From the NCBI GenBank assembly GCA_947650365.1, contig OX393555.1, positions 11,608,340-11,672,339 on the forward strand: DNA of 64,000 nucleotides, read 5' to 3'. Both the position numbers and the translations under genes were made by a program. Origin of the DNA: Chamaelirium japonicum (Eukaryota > Streptophyta > Magnoliopsida > Liliales > Melanthiaceae). Below the pieces are notes generated by a model. That model was given only the letters and a program-made list of their open reading frames with translations. It searched no databases and was not told the origin of the DNA. Shown here in pieces: positions 32,278 through 43,057 of the stretch (positions within the stretch are counted from its first letter, which is position 1; every line of letters starts with the position of its first letter).

Positions 32278-32718
32278 ATGGTGAAGGCCAGCACCAACCC
32301 ACCAAAGGCGGGTGCTAAACGAATAAACGATATGCTGATCGAAGAAGAACAAGAAGTCTCAGTTGCAACCAGCCGAAGAAATGTTCGGGAGCGGCTGGGG
32401 CCGCAAGGCAGCCATCCAGAAGGGCACAGCGATCGGCGAGACCCATCATCCCCGAGGCGTCGATCTGGCAAAGAACACGCTATTCAAGGGAGCAAGCCTC
32501 AGGCTACATACGAGATCTCGGCTGCTGATTTCCGGCTGTTGAACCTTCTCAAGAGGAACGCAGCCCTCGAGCAAGAGAGGGATTCCCTAAAGAAGGTAGC
32601 TGAAAGAGCGGGGGTTGTGGCCCACAACTCTCCAACTGCTGATGAAGACCAACCAAAGACCTTCGATTCCACCCATTCAAGTCGAAAGCTCGAAGGCAAT
32701 TCGGCTACGCCCTCTTGA
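32278..32718 (+). CDS. Short Gag-like leader protein, truncated
   Basis: The first ATG after the primer-binding site opens a 146-aa frame. It is hydrophilic, with a basic, Arg/Ser-rich middle and a coiled-coil-like segment near residues 85-110 (LLKRNAALEQERDSLKK). That composition and position match the N-terminal part of Gag in Tat-type elements, but the folded capsid domain is absent. The frame runs into the first unit of the 107-bp array and stops there, so its C-terminus is array sequence (PKTFDST..SSRKLEG). It is probably a remnant; a packaging role cannot be shown. Confidence 0.5.
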   Translation: MVKASTNPPKAGAKRINDMLIEEEQEVSVATSRRNVRERLGPQGSHPEGHSDRRDPSSPRRRSGKEHAIQGSKPQATYEISAADFRLLNLLKRNAALEQERDSLKKVAERAGVVAHNSPTADEDQPKTFDSTHSSRKLEGNSATPS

Positions 32719-33510
32719 GGCTAAAGTCCGATAAAAAGGCCCCTAGCAACCCAGGTCAACCAAAGACCTTCGATTCTGCCCATTCAAGTCGGAAGCTCGA
32801 AGGCAATTCGGCTACGCCCTCTCGAGGCTAAAGTCTGATAAAAAGGCTCCTGGCAACCCAGGTCAACCAAAGACCTTCGATTCCGCCCATTCAAGTCGGA
32901 AGCTCGAAGGCAATTCGGCTACGCCCTCTCGAGGCTAAAGTCCGATAAAAAGGCCCCTGGCAACCCAGGTCAACCAAAGACCTTCGATTCCGCCCATTCA
33001 AGTCGGAAGCTCGAAGGCAATTCGGCTACGCCCTCTCGAGGCTAAAGTCCGATAAAAAGGCTCCTGGCAACCCAGGTCAACCAAAGACCTTCGATTCCGC
33101 CCATTCAAGTCGGAAGCTCGAAGGCAATTCGGCTACGCCCTTTCAAGGCAAAAGTCTGATAAAAAGGCTCCTGGCAACCCAGGTCAATCAAAGACCTTCG
33201 ATTCCGCCCATTCAAGTCGGAAGCTCGAAGGCAATTCGGCTACGCCCTCTCGAGGCTAAAGTCCGATAAAAGGCTCCTGGTAACCCAGGTCAACCAAAAA
33301 AAAACCTTCGATTCCGCCCATTCAAGTCGGAAGCTCGAAGGTAAGTCGGCTACGCCCTCTCGAGGCTAAAGTCTGATAAAAAGGCTCCTGGTAACCCAGG
33401 TCAACCAAAGACCTTCGATTCCGCCCATTCAAGTCGGAAGCTCGAAGGCAATTCGGCTACGCCCTTTCAAGGCGAAAGTCAGATAAAAATGCTCCTGACA
33501 ATCCAGGTCA
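32651..33510. repeat. Tandem repeat, 107-bp unit, about eight copies
   Basis: Unit starts (AACCAAAGACCTTCG) are at 32651, 32758, 32865, 32972, 33079, 33186, 33292 and 33403. Each unit contains TTCAAGTCGGAAGCTCGAAG and GGCTACGCCCTCTCGAGGC. The 107-bp period is not a multiple of three and the units contain stops, so the array is not coding. One unit has an expanded A run. Confidence 0.95.
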
Positions 33511-33599
33511 AGCTAAACTATCAACTATACTTATCCGAGGCGATGAGAATAAGTCCAAGGCAGACGTCGCCGCTTTGACATGCACCAAGTTCAAGGAGA

Positions 33600-34965
33600 C
33601 GTCCTTGGCACTCGAAGATAAAGTCCGAGGTGACCAATGCCTCGGCACTCTACAAGCCCAAGGCGTAGCCCTTGGCATTCGAAGATAAAGTCCGAGGTGA
33701 CCAATGCCTCGGCACTCTACAAGCCCAAGGCCCAGTCCTTGGCACTTGAAGACAAAGTTTGAGGCGACCAACGCCTCGGCACTCTACAAGCCCAAGGCCC
33801 AGCCCTTGGCACTCGAAGACAAAGTCCGAGGCGATCAATGCCTCGGCACTCTACAAGCCCAAGGCCCAGCCCTTGGCACTCGAAGACAAAGTCCGAGGCG
33901 ACCAATGCCTCGGCAGTCTACAAGCCCAAGGCCCAGCCCTTGGCACTCGAAGACAAAGTCCGAGGCGATCAATGCCTCGGCACTCTACAAGCCCAAGGCC
34001 CAGCCTTTGGCACTCGAAGACAAAGTCCGAGGCGACCAATGCCTCGGCATTCTACAAGCCCAAGGCGTAGCCCTTGGCACTCGAAGATAAAGTCCGAGGC
34101 GATCAATGCCTCGGCACTCTACAAGCCCAAGGCGTAGCCCTTGGCACTCGAAGATAAAGTCCGAGGCGACCAATGCCTCGATACTCTACAAGCCCAAGGC
34201 CTAGCCCTTGGCACTCGAAGATAAAAGTCCGAGGCGACCAATACCTCGGCACTCTACAAGCCCAAGTCCCAGTCCTTGGCACTTGAAGACAAAGTCCGAG
34301 GCGACCAATGCCTCGGCACTCTACGAGCCCAAGGCCTAGCCCTTGGCACTCGAAGATAAAAGTCCAAGGCGACCAATGCCTCGGCACTCTACAAGCCCAA
34401 GTCCCAGTCCTTGGCACTTGAAGATAAAGTCCGAGGCGACCAATGCCTCGGCACTCTACAAGCCCAAGGCCTAGCCCTAGGCACTCGAAGATAAAAGTCC
34501 GAGGCGACCAATGCCTCGGCACTCTACAAGCCCAAGTCCCAGTCCTTGGCACTTGAAGACAAAGTCCGAGGCGACCAATGCCTCGGCACTCTACGAGCCC
34601 AAGGCCTAGCCCTTGGCACTCGAAGATAAAAGTCCGAGGCGACCAATGCCTCGGCACTCTACAAGCCCAAGTCCCAGTCCTTGGCACTTGAAGACAAAGT
34701 CCGAGGCGACCAATGCCTCGGCACTCTACGAGCCCAAGGCCCAGTCCTTGGCATTCGAAGATAAAGTCCGGGGTGACCAATGCCTTGGCACTCTACAAGC
34801 CCAAGGCCCAGTCCTTGGCACTTGAAGACAAAGTCCGAGGCGACCAATGCCTCGGCACTCTACGAGCCCAAGGCCCAGTCCTTGGCATTCGAAGACAAAG
34901 TCCGAGGCGACCAACACCTCGGCACTCTATAATCCCAAGGCCCTACCCTTGACACATAAAGATAA
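33600..34965. repeat. Satellite-like array, 67-bp unit, about 20 copies with two hairpins each
   Basis: The unit contains CCGAGGC-gaccaat-GCCTCGG, a perfect 7-bp inverted repeat with a 7-base loop, and CCAAGG..CCTTGG, a second 6-bp inverted repeat. The remainder is GCACTCTACAAGC and GAAGACAAAGT. Between about 34180 and 34720 units alternate 67 and 68 bp (GATAAAAGT variant), giving a 135-bp higher-order dimer. Because 135 is divisible by three, this creates an artefactual long minus frame of 45-aa repeats. Confidence 0.95.
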
Positions 34966-35470
34966 AGTTCGAGATGTCGTCGCCGACATATTGGCATTCG
35001 ATCAAAAGTCCAGGCTTAGTCCTGTCACTCAGGTCCAAGCATTAGATTGTCAATGGCCATCACCTTTTCTCGACGACTAACGGTTCCAAGCCGGTCAGGG
35101 GGTGGTTGGTCTGACTCTGTCAGTGCGTGTCTCCACACTGGTGCAGTTGACGGTGGGTAACACAGGATAAAATGGTGCTTCCTTGATCCTGGCCAAGTCA
35201 ACACCCTCGCGTGACCGTAGTACCTGGTGAATACAGTAACCAGGTACGGTAATACATTGGGTGAAGACCGGCTGGCCATCATGCGGCGTCATCCTAGATT
35301 ATCTCTAAGAAACCCCCTCGAATGTAGCATTGTCCCTCGCCGACATCCTCGCGCACCAGCGTTTTACCAAAAAAGTGTCGGTTTCAAATGGGGCTAAAAT
35401 TCGAAAAATACACTATTTTCAATACCGACACTTTTTGGCCTCTTCTAGCAGCCCCAATAATGGGGGGTCG
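34966..35470. other. Unique spacer inside the 7.5-kb element
   Basis: Between the arrays the sequence is non-repetitive and has no coding domain. A GTGTCGG..ACCGACACTTTT inverted motif occurs near 35375-35430. Confidence 0.5.
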
Positions 35471-35945
35471 ACATCAACTAGCAGCCCCCCCTCGGTTTCG
35501 CACAAAAACCGAGTGGGGAAAGGGTGACGGCACACCGTCAGTAGCACACCCCTCGGTTTCGTCAAAAAACCGAGAGGGGGTGTGCGTCGGCATCAACAAG
35601 CACACCCCTCGGTTTCGTCAGAAAACCGAGAGGGGGTGAGTGTCGGCATCAACAAGCAACCCCCCCTCGGCTTCGCACAAAAACCAAGTGGGGAGGGGGT
35701 GACGGCACACCGTCAGCAGCACACCCCTCGGTTTCGTCAGAAAACAGAGAGGGGATGTGTGTCGGCATCAACAAGCAGCCCCCACTATGTTTCGCACAAA
35801 AATCAAGCAAGGGGGGGGATACGACCGCACACCATCAGCAACCCACCCCTCGGTTTCGACAGAAAACCAAGAGAGGGGGTGTTCGGCATCAATATCAACC
35901 CACCTCGTGGTTTCGTCAGAAAACCGAGAGGGAGGGTGCTCGACG
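35471..35945. repeat. Degenerate tandem repeat, about 60-bp unit, eight copies
   Basis: Units built on CCCCTCGGTTTCGTCAGAAA followed by ACCGAGAGGGGG contain an inverted repeat that brackets a short loop. Starts lie near 35487, 35548, 35604, 35667, 35727, 35786, 35847 and 35907. Variants with GCACAAAAACC in place of GTCAGAAAACC alternate irregularly. Confidence 0.85.
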
Positions 35946-36306
35946 TCATCCAAAACCTATTAGTCAACCCGATTCAGGTGTCATCCACACACAAGGACCA
36001 GCCAAAGACGAAGAGTTATCTTCCATTGGGTTGGTTGAATAACATCTCAACCTAACCTATTGAGTTGGCCGTACAAACTTCACAAGCAAAATTCCTCCTT
36101 CTTATCTGGGGGTGGACTCATGGTAACCGCCGCGTCATCACTAGGGCCCGACTGCAGTCCCTAGTGAATACAGTAACTAGGTGCAGTTGGGTGTCGAACA
36201 GAGACGGAGGAGTACGTTACCACGTATCGATGCCTCGTCAAGACGCACGTAGGACACTCGGCCAACGCGTTCTTTAGAGTCATCTCTTTATGAAGGTGAT
36301 TACCGG

Positions 36307-36840
36307 AAAAGTTACTCGTCAAGGTATATGATGTTTCACGTCCACTTTGACCGGTTTTTCAGCGCCTACACAACGACACCTTATACACATTCATCTGACA
36401 CGTGTATGAAAAGTTAGGGATGTCAGAGGTTTTCGAATGCCTTATCTCCGAAGCTGAGCAACGGAAAAGTTACTCGTCAAGGCGAACATTGTTTCACGTC
36501 CACTTTGACCGATTTTTCGATACCGAGACAGTGCTAGCTTACATGCATCGAGTCAACGATCCCATGAAAGGACACAGTGGCTGAAAATATTTAGAGCCTT
36601 ATCCTGGGATGACCGGACGGATATTCAGTGACACCGACTCCTCCACGCGAGCAGCCCGTGGCCTTTTCCATGCCATGCGATGCCGACTTCTTCATGTGAG
36701 CGACCCGTGCGCTCTATCACGTCGTGCGATGCCGACTCCACCACGTGAGAGGACCATGGCTCTCTACACGTTGTGCGACACCGAATTCTTCACACGAGCA
36801 ATCTGTGTGCTCCATCACGCGTGCACAACCCTTGCTGGTG
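36307..36840. repeat. Direct repeats of 55 bp and of about 54 bp
   Basis: GGAAAAGTTACTCGTCAAGG followed by a TTTCACGTCCACTTTGACCG block occurs at 36307-36361 and 36462-36516. From about 36625 to 36840, GATGCCGACT..CACG..GAGC units of about 54 bp repeat four times. No function is evident. Confidence 0.75.
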
Positions 36841-37396
36841 GAGATCCCAGAAAGAAAGAAACAAAGAAAGGCAAATAAAGAGACGAGTCCGGATGCTGTC
36901 CAAATAAAGAGACGAGTCCAGCCATCACGTGTGACGAAAGAATGACTGAAAGAAGAAAAGAAATAAAAGAAAGGGCTGAAAGAAGAAAATAATAAATAAA
37001 GAAGGAAAGAAGCAGAGTCAGAGAGAGCGACGACTGCTCTCTCCCACGGCCACCGGCGCCCGCTGCGACCCAGCCTCCTGCGCACCACCGCCGGCCTCCG
37101 CACCCGATCCCGAGCCCGGCCGCCGTCATCGCGCCGCATCCCAGCCCGCGGCCGCCTGACGCCAAGCCCGACGGCCCGGCCCGCGCCCCGCTGGCTCCCC
37201 GCAGCCATCACCACCAGCCGCACCAGCCCGACCTCCACCGCTCCTGCGCTGGCCCGCGCGATCTGGCCTCGACCTAGCACCGACAGCGCCGCCCGCCGTG
37301 CCTCCTGCTGCGCTGACCCGCGCAACCCGGCCTCGACCAAGCACTGACGCCGCCGCCCGCCGTGCTCCCTATGTGAGCTGCCGTGTCGCGCGAACC
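36841..37396. other. Purine-rich then GC-rich non-coding internal DNA
   Basis: 36850-37020 is dominated by AAGAAAG repeats. 37021-37380 is rich in CCG and GCC. The minus-strand frames across it (Ala/Gly/Arg-rich) are composition-driven and not called. Confidence 0.6.
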
Positions 37397-37484
37397 AAAA
37401 AAAAAAAAAAAAGAAGAAACAGCCCTTCTTCTTCTCCTACTTCACCCCTATCCTTCTTTCACCTTTGATCCCACCCAACCAACT

Positions 37485-37853
37485 ATGAGGATCCACGTTC
37501 AGAACGGTTGGAACAATCGATATCAGCGGCAGCAATACGTGGAAGTGGAACCAATGGACATGATCCGCTTCCTGAAGGCCACGGTCCAGTCCCTGTTGTC
37601 CATCGGCAACGACGAGTTCGGCCAGCGCATGCTTGTCCTCCTCAGCGACGATGGCTGCAGGGATCTGCAGGAAGACGACGATGATCGTACCCTCCTATCG
37701 CTCGGCCTCTTCAGATCCACCGGAGGAACGCCCCACCACTTGATCCGACAAAAAAAAAAAAGGGTTCGCTGCACTCACGTGAATGTAAGCCAAAGAGGAA
37801 AGAGAGAGAGAGAAAGGAAAGAGAGAGCGGGTTCGCTGCACTCACTTGAATGA
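37485..37853 (+). CDS. Ubiquitin-like domain protein captured inside the retrotransposon
   Basis: The ATG at 37485 opens a 122-residue frame whose first 95 residues resemble the ubiquitin fold. It starts M-R-I-H-V, like the first strand of ubiquitin (M-x-I-x-V). VEVEPMDMIRFLKATVQ aligns with the LEVEPSDTIENVKAKIQ segment at 9 of 17 positions. QRMLVLLSDDG..RDLQED..DRTL then matches the QQRLIF..GKQLEDGRTL region in order, and LIR ends the last strand. There is no terminal Gly-Gly, so conjugation is unlikely. The similarity stops at a run of 12 A (37750-37761), after which the frame continues into Arg/Glu-rich repeats. The leader before the ATG is pyrimidine-rich and preceded by 16 A (37397-37412). 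A host transcript fragment taken up by the element is the simplest explanation; whether it is expressed is unknown. Confidence 0.65.
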   Translation: MRIHVQNGWNNRYQRQQYVEVEPMDMIRFLKATVQSLLSIGNDEFGQRMLVLLSDDGCRDLQEDDDDRTLLSLGLFRSTGGTPHHLIRQKKKRVRCTHVNVSQRGKRERERKERAGSLHSLE

Positions 37854-38265
37854 AAGCTGAAGAAAGGAAAGAGAGAAGCGAAGAAAGGAAAGAGAGAGAG
37901 AGAAAAAGCTGTTCTTTCACCAAAAGGGTCTCGGTACCCTCTCGGTATGCTCTCGGTATGCTCTCGGTACCCTCTCGGTATGCTCTCGGTACCCACTCGG
38001 TATGCACTCGGTACCCTCTCGGTATCCACTCGGTCGGAAAACACACTGTGTTTTCGGAAACACCCCCTTGCAAAACCGAGACTTTTTGGCTTGCACCAAA
38101 AGGGTCTCGGTACCCACCCGGTATGCTCTCGGTACCCACTCGGTATGCACTCGGTACCCTCTCGGTATCCACTCGGTCGGAAAATGCACTGTGTTTTCGG
38201 AAACACCCCCTCGCAAAACCGAGACTTTTTGGCTCGCGCCAAAAAGGGTCTCGGCATCGGCGGAA
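37770..38265. repeat. Short-period CTCGGTA repeats and longer duplications
   Basis: GGGTTCGCTGCACTCAC plus AG-rich tail is duplicated (37762 and 37829). From about 37918 to 38265 an 11-bp motif (CTCGGTATGCT or CTCGGTACCCT) is iterated. The whole block, including TGTGTTTTCGGAAACACCCC and CAAAACCGAGACTTTTTGGC, is itself repeated about 180 bp on. The minus frames across it (GYREGTE-type) are products of the repeat. Confidence 0.85.
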
Positions 38266-38379
38266 GAAGGCTCTGCTAATACGAACCGCGGGCATCGACA
38301 ACCCTCACCAACCGCGCCAGGATCCTAAAGCGTTTGCACCTTGGAATCCCAGCCGACCCAGGGGGTCCTGACCCGACTT

Positions 38380-38388
38380 GGAGGGGGT
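38380..38388 (+). other. Polypurine tract of the 7.5-kb element
   Basis: GGAGGGGGT lies immediately before the spacer AAC and the start of the 3' LTR, in the usual plus-strand primer position. Confidence 0.75.
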
Positions 38389-38391
38389 AAC

Positions 38392-39006
38392 TGTGGGTGC
38401 AAAAATTGTACCGGACCAGATCAGAGCAGCATGGGCCCGCGCAACGGCCCAAGTGAGTAAGCCCGCCCGGGTGCATGGGCCCACTCTACGAGGCTCGCAG
38501 ATCAAGCCCTCCCCCTTATTGGGCCCGAACAACGGCCCAATAAAGGCCCAGCAAGGAGGCCCAGAACCAGTGCCACATCATCATCGCCACGTCATCGCTG
38601 CCATATCGGGCTCATTCCTACGCTATAAAAGGACCCCCAAGGCATCCAGGAAAGTGGTTGGTCATTCGATCAGAGGAAGAGAGGATCCAAAGCCAGAGCC
38701 AGAGCCCTCTATTCTCCCCACCTTGTTCTCTTCTAGTTGCTCCGTGCAACCCCACTGTACGACACTTCTCTCGGCCTGTCGAGAGAACGCTCACCCTTTG
38801 TATTCAAATTATAGTGAAGATCAGGTGGCACCTCTCGCCCGGAGACGTAGGTCGTAAGGCCGAACTCCGTCACCAATCCTTGTGTCATCGCTCTTTATTC
38901 TCTCTATCTATTCTCCCATCTCTTTAACTCTACAAACAATCCAATTCAATCAAGGCTGTGGGGGGCGGGATTCTCGATCAAGGCGGCTCGGAAATTTCCC
39001 CCCACA
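38392..39006 (+). repeat. 3' LTR of the 7.5-kb element, 615 bp
   Basis: Identical to the 5' LTR apart from one six-base insertion (an extra AGAGCC-like unit near 38688) and one substitution (GACACTTC). Confidence 0.93.
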
Positions 39007-39011
39007 CCGAT

Positions 39012-40439
39012 CACGAGCAGCATCGCAACCATCCGTGCATTGCATAGGATTAGTATTAGTGCCAATATATTTTTATGCTCCACCAAAAAAAAAATTCTAT
39101 TTAAAGTTTGGCTCGATGTTTAAAGATAGATCTTGGCGTGGATCTCGAGCTCATTTTGTAAACAATAAAATGTCAACAATGGCTCATTTTGTTCTACCAA
39201 AAAAATCTCTCTTTAAGCCTCTCAATAATCACATGTTCTTGGAGGAGGGAAATACATATATTCATCAAGTGATGATGATGCCTCAATAATGTGATACTAA
39301 ATGTGATATTATTCATAATAAAATATAGGTTATGGTGTTTTTAATTTCTCTTGCATGGATATGTTAGAGAATGCCAGTACTTCAAAGATGGAGGCTTGGG
39401 GCCCTTCACCTATATTTTAGAAATAACACAAAGGTGCATGCCAGTCTAGATGAAAAAAATGTACAGCTCATAGGGCTTGGGGCCCTTCACCTGAGTGGGC
39501 TCGTTGTGTCCCTCTTTCTCCCAGCTGAAATGCCTCTTCGCATGTGGGTAAGTCTTCATTGAAATACGCTCTGCATATGGACTGATACTGCTGAGCGGTT
39601 AGTCTAATATCGGCTAGGGGTGGAAGGTTTGTGTCTCATATGCTAGATATATAACATAAGATAAAATACATTTTTGGGCCATCTAACCATAAGCACAAAG
39701 ATGAGTTTGATTTACCGTGGATGCAATAAAATGTGAACACAATAAATAAGAGAGAGAGAGAGAGGACCATTTCATAAATGATAAACAAATTAGGGGTTAT
39801 TAGCCTAAGACCCCTCTAACCAACCAAACACTAGGATAAACCCACTAGAACTTTTCATTTGAGCTTCAACCTCTCTAACCAACCCAACATTAGAAGAAAC
39901 TCTTCCCCTTTTTTTTAATCCCAAGACCACCCTCTCCTCTCTCCGATCAGCCATGTGGAGCGGCGGAGGCTAGAGGCGACCACGAGCAACGGTGAAGGAG
40001 GCGGTGGGCGCGAGCGACAACGGCAGCCAAGGTTGGGTTTTAATTTGGTTGGGATTTCTAGATCTAGGGTCCATCCCATGGCTTCTAGATCTTAGTTAGA
40101 TACGGCCGCAGTGCGGGGGGGGGGGGTTAGGTCCGGCGGGGCAGGGGGGAGGGAGGGAGTAGGTTAGGTCCGGCGACGGTAGTGGATAAGTGGCAACATA
40201 TCTAAATTCGAAGGAAGATGAAGAACATTTTTGCCCACAAGGATTGGAGCTCAAATGGAAAGGGGGGGAGTGTGATTCACCGGTCGGAGCTTCCTACCGA
40301 TCAGGGGGGGAGTGCGATTCACTGGCAGGGCTGCTTGGGGGATGCCGGTAGGCACGGGGTGGTGGCAGCACTGGTGATGATGGTGGTGGTGACGATGGGG
40401 AGAGAGGACAGAGGATGATAGAGAGAGAGAGAGAGAACG
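39012..40439. other. Intergenic DNA
   Basis: No gene or mobile-element end was recognised. GGGCTTGGGGCCCTTCACCT occurs twice (about 39393 and 39472), and a G run of 12 is at 40115-40126. Confidence 0.4.
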
Positions 40440-40945
40440 GGCGAGCAATCGGGGACTGCGGGCTGCGAGATTTGGGGAGGGAGGGAGGGCGGGTCCGACT
40501 GCGGGATTTGGGGATGGAAGGAGGGGGGACGATCGGGTTGATGGGCATGGTTGTGCATCAGACGGCTGGTCGAGAGATTGAGGGAGATTTGGGTCTCGGG
40601 TCCGGCTGCGGGATTTGGGGAAGGAGGGAGGGCGGGCGATCAAGCTGATGGGCATGGTTGTGCATTGGACGGTTAGTCGAGAGATCGGGGGAGATTTGGG
40701 TCTCAGGTCCGGCTGCGGGATTTGGGGAAGGAGGGAGGGTGGGTGATCAGGCTGATGGGCATGATTGTGCATCAGACAGTTGGTCAAGAGATCGGGGGAG
40801 ATTTGGGTCTCGGGTCCGGCTTTGGGGAAGGAAAGAGGGCGAGCGATCGAGCTGATGGGCATGGTTGTGCATCAGACGACTGGTCGAGAGATCGGGGGAG
40901 ATTTGGGTCTCTCTCTCTCTCTCATAGATTGTTTAGACTGGGCTG
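40440..40945. repeat. Tandem repeat, about 105-bp unit, four copies
   Basis: The GATGGGCATG core recurs at about 40540, 40647, 40753, 40853 and 40943. Units also contain GTCGAGAGATCGGGGGAGAT and TGCGGGATTTGGGGAAGG. Unit length shrinks from 107 to 90 bp. Open frames across it come from the repeat. Confidence 0.85.
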
Positions 40946-40969
40946 ATGGGCATCGGACGGCTGTGCATC

Positions 40970-41740
40970 GGACGGTTTGTCTAGTCAACTTGTTCTAGTC
41001 AGCTTTTTTGTTCGATTTTGTCTTGTCAGCACAAAACTGACTTGCCATGTTTTATATACTAGTGCATGCCCATGCCTGTCGGCACTGTAGCGGGCCGCCT
41101 TCGGCGGTAACATAAATGTCGGCACTGCGACGGGCCACCTTCTGCAGCAACACACCTGAATGTCTTCGGCATTCATAGGGGCACCAATTTCCTCGCCCGT
41201 GCCGATTGGCACGAAGCGGGCGCCTTCGCGCGAGTCTCTGTTTTAACGGATTCCTCAAGATCGACCCGATGGTTTGGGACGGCCGAAATTTCAGCAGGCG
41301 GGTTTATAGTCATTGATGAGAACAATGATCACGGCATGAACGGTCAGATTTAGTGTAGTTTAAATGGACCAGGATTTTAGGGGCTTAGTTCAGTTTAAAT
41401 GGGTTGGGATTTGAAACCAAGAGGGAGTTGGTTGACGGAGAAATAGAGATTGTGCGTTGATTTTTGAATGAATGGTTAAATCTATTCGGTTCATTTTTGT
41501 CCAGTCAGCTTGTCCTCGTCAGTTTTTGGGTTCCGTTTTGTCTAGTCAGCACAAATCCGACGTCCCTTGTTATATATACTAGTGCATGCCCGTGCCTGTC
41601 GGCACTGCAGCGGGCACCGAAGGCCTTCGGTGGTAACAAACCTATTGGCAAAGCAGCGGACCATCTTCGGTGGCAATACACATGTTATTGCATCAGCGGG
41701 CCACCTTTCGACGGCAATACACCCCCCGGGCATCATTTAT
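40970..41740. repeat. Dispersed repeat family with CTAG-type ends
   Basis: Two related blocks, 40975-41165 and 41490-41730, share GTCTAGTCAGCACAAA..TATATACTAGTGCATGCCC and a TGCCTGTCGGCACTG hairpin. A third partial copy is at 43865-43945. The CTAGT next to a GC-rich hairpin recalls a Helitron 3' end read on the minus strand, but no full element could be delimited. Confidence 0.5.
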
Positions 41741-42605
41741 CAAAATTAGTTCAGGGTTCAAATTGGTCAAGGTTAAATGCATTTTCAAAAATTTCTCACA
41801 TTGCTGAGTATGCCAGAAGAACACATTGCTGAGTATTGATAAAGGCTTCGGATGAAATCCACAAATTTCACATGGAGGCAAGATTCTCTGCAAAATACGA
41901 AAGAACAACATACACATACTCCTAAAGCAACCTGTTAGCTCTTCAAGAGCAGCAACATCTTCACTCACAAACCAACTTTTTGTTGCATATTTCTCTTTTA
42001 AACATGGAAAAACTTGCTCACAATGAGCTACGACCTACAGCACAACATAATCAGGTTCAAAAAAAGTATCGAATGTTATGGCATGAAGCATGTCATTTAC
42101 GGTATACCATCTGTTCTCGAAAACCATGAATGCATACATGCCTATAAGACCTTTGTAGTACAACATAACATATTGATTTTCCTGTTTAAAAGAGTATTTA
42201 ATTGTTATGATTAAAAGTCAATAAATGTGCCAACATGCTTGGAGGGATAGGCATCATCGAACCGATTAGGACTTTGAAAGTCAGGAACAAAATATCATAG
42301 AACCAATGAAAAAATGGATACTTTAAGATAACCAATGTAGAAAATAGATACTTTAAACTATTATTTCATTAATTTAAAGAAAAAAAAAACTGATTTATCC
42401 ATGGCTTAATTACTTAAATTGATCTATCTTTATTGAACATGGACTTAATCCAAAATAAACACAGATATAACCTGAATCTAATGTGGGCCTAATCCAAATT
42501 TTTTTGACATTGGATGGGTATTTACAGAGTTTAGGTAAAAAATTAAGGATGAAATTAAAAATATTCTCTCGTTTTGGATGTTAGCTAATTGCAGGCGTTA
42601 ATATA
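41741..42605. other. AT-rich intergenic DNA
   Basis: No gene, RNA or transposon end was recognised. Confidence 0.4.
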
Positions 42606-43057
42606 TAGGGCTGGCGATTTTGGACCCGACACGGCAGACTCGACACGAAATTAGCGGGTCCGGGTCTGGGTTAAACGGGTTCTGGTCGTAAATAGGTCGA
42701 CATGACTAACTTGTTTAGTAAACAGGTCGAGTCCGGGTTTTGTCTTTGACCCGTTTAAGGCTCGTTAAGACCCGTTTACAAATCAATGGGGCGAGTCGGG
42801 TTGGATGTATCCAGCATCCGATCACAGTGTGTGATGGGTTCAACGAATGGCTATGATCAGGACACCCACGATGGAGAGTTGCAACAAAATATAAAATTAA
42901 AAAAAAAAATAAAGAATAAATATTTAAACGTGTCTTACCGGGTCGGGTACGGGTTTAGGGTCTACACACGATTAGTTAAATGGGCCGGGTCCGGGTTTAA
43001 GGGTTTTGGACACGGCACGGACCCGACCCGACCCGACCCGACCCATTGCCAGCCCTA
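42606..43057. mobile_element. hAT-type element, 452 bp, perfect TSD TTAATATA
   Basis: The left end TAGGGCTGGCGATTTTGG and the right end, in reverse complement TAGGGCTGGCAATGGGTC, are inverted repeats. A perfect 8-bp duplication, TTAATATA, lies at 42598-42605 and 43058-43065. Inside, ACCCGACCCG-type pentamer repeats occur near both ends. The element has no transposase. It shares the TAGGG(C/A)TGGC(G/A)A start with the MITE at 2248. Confidence 0.88.

Larger units (their letters stand above)
31529..39006 (+). mobile_element. Non-autonomous LTR element carrying arrays and a ubiquitin-like ORF, 7,478 bp
   Basis: LTRs at 31529-32137 and 38392-39006 begin TGTGGGTGCAAAAATTG and end TTTCCCCCCACA. A perfect CCGAT target duplication lies at 31524-31528 and 39007-39011. 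A primer-binding site (32143) and a polypurine tract (about 38380-38388) are in place. The 6.25-kb inside has no protease, reverse transcriptase or integrase. It holds a short Gag-like N-terminal frame, a 107-bp array, a 67-bp hairpin array, a 60-bp array and a captured ubiquitin-like frame. The LTRs differ by one substitution and one 6-bp indel as read by eye, so the insertion is recent. Confidence 0.93.

Noticed and set aside
34103-34780. 225-aa minus-strand frame with five perfect 45-aa repeats
   Set aside because: It is the read-through of the 135-bp (67+68) dimer of the hairpin array; outside that dimer region the frame closes. There is no start context or domain.
32651-34965. CRISPR array
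   Set aside because: The 107-bp and 67-bp units are contiguous with no unique spacers, and the DNA is plant nuclear. These are ordinary tandem arrays.
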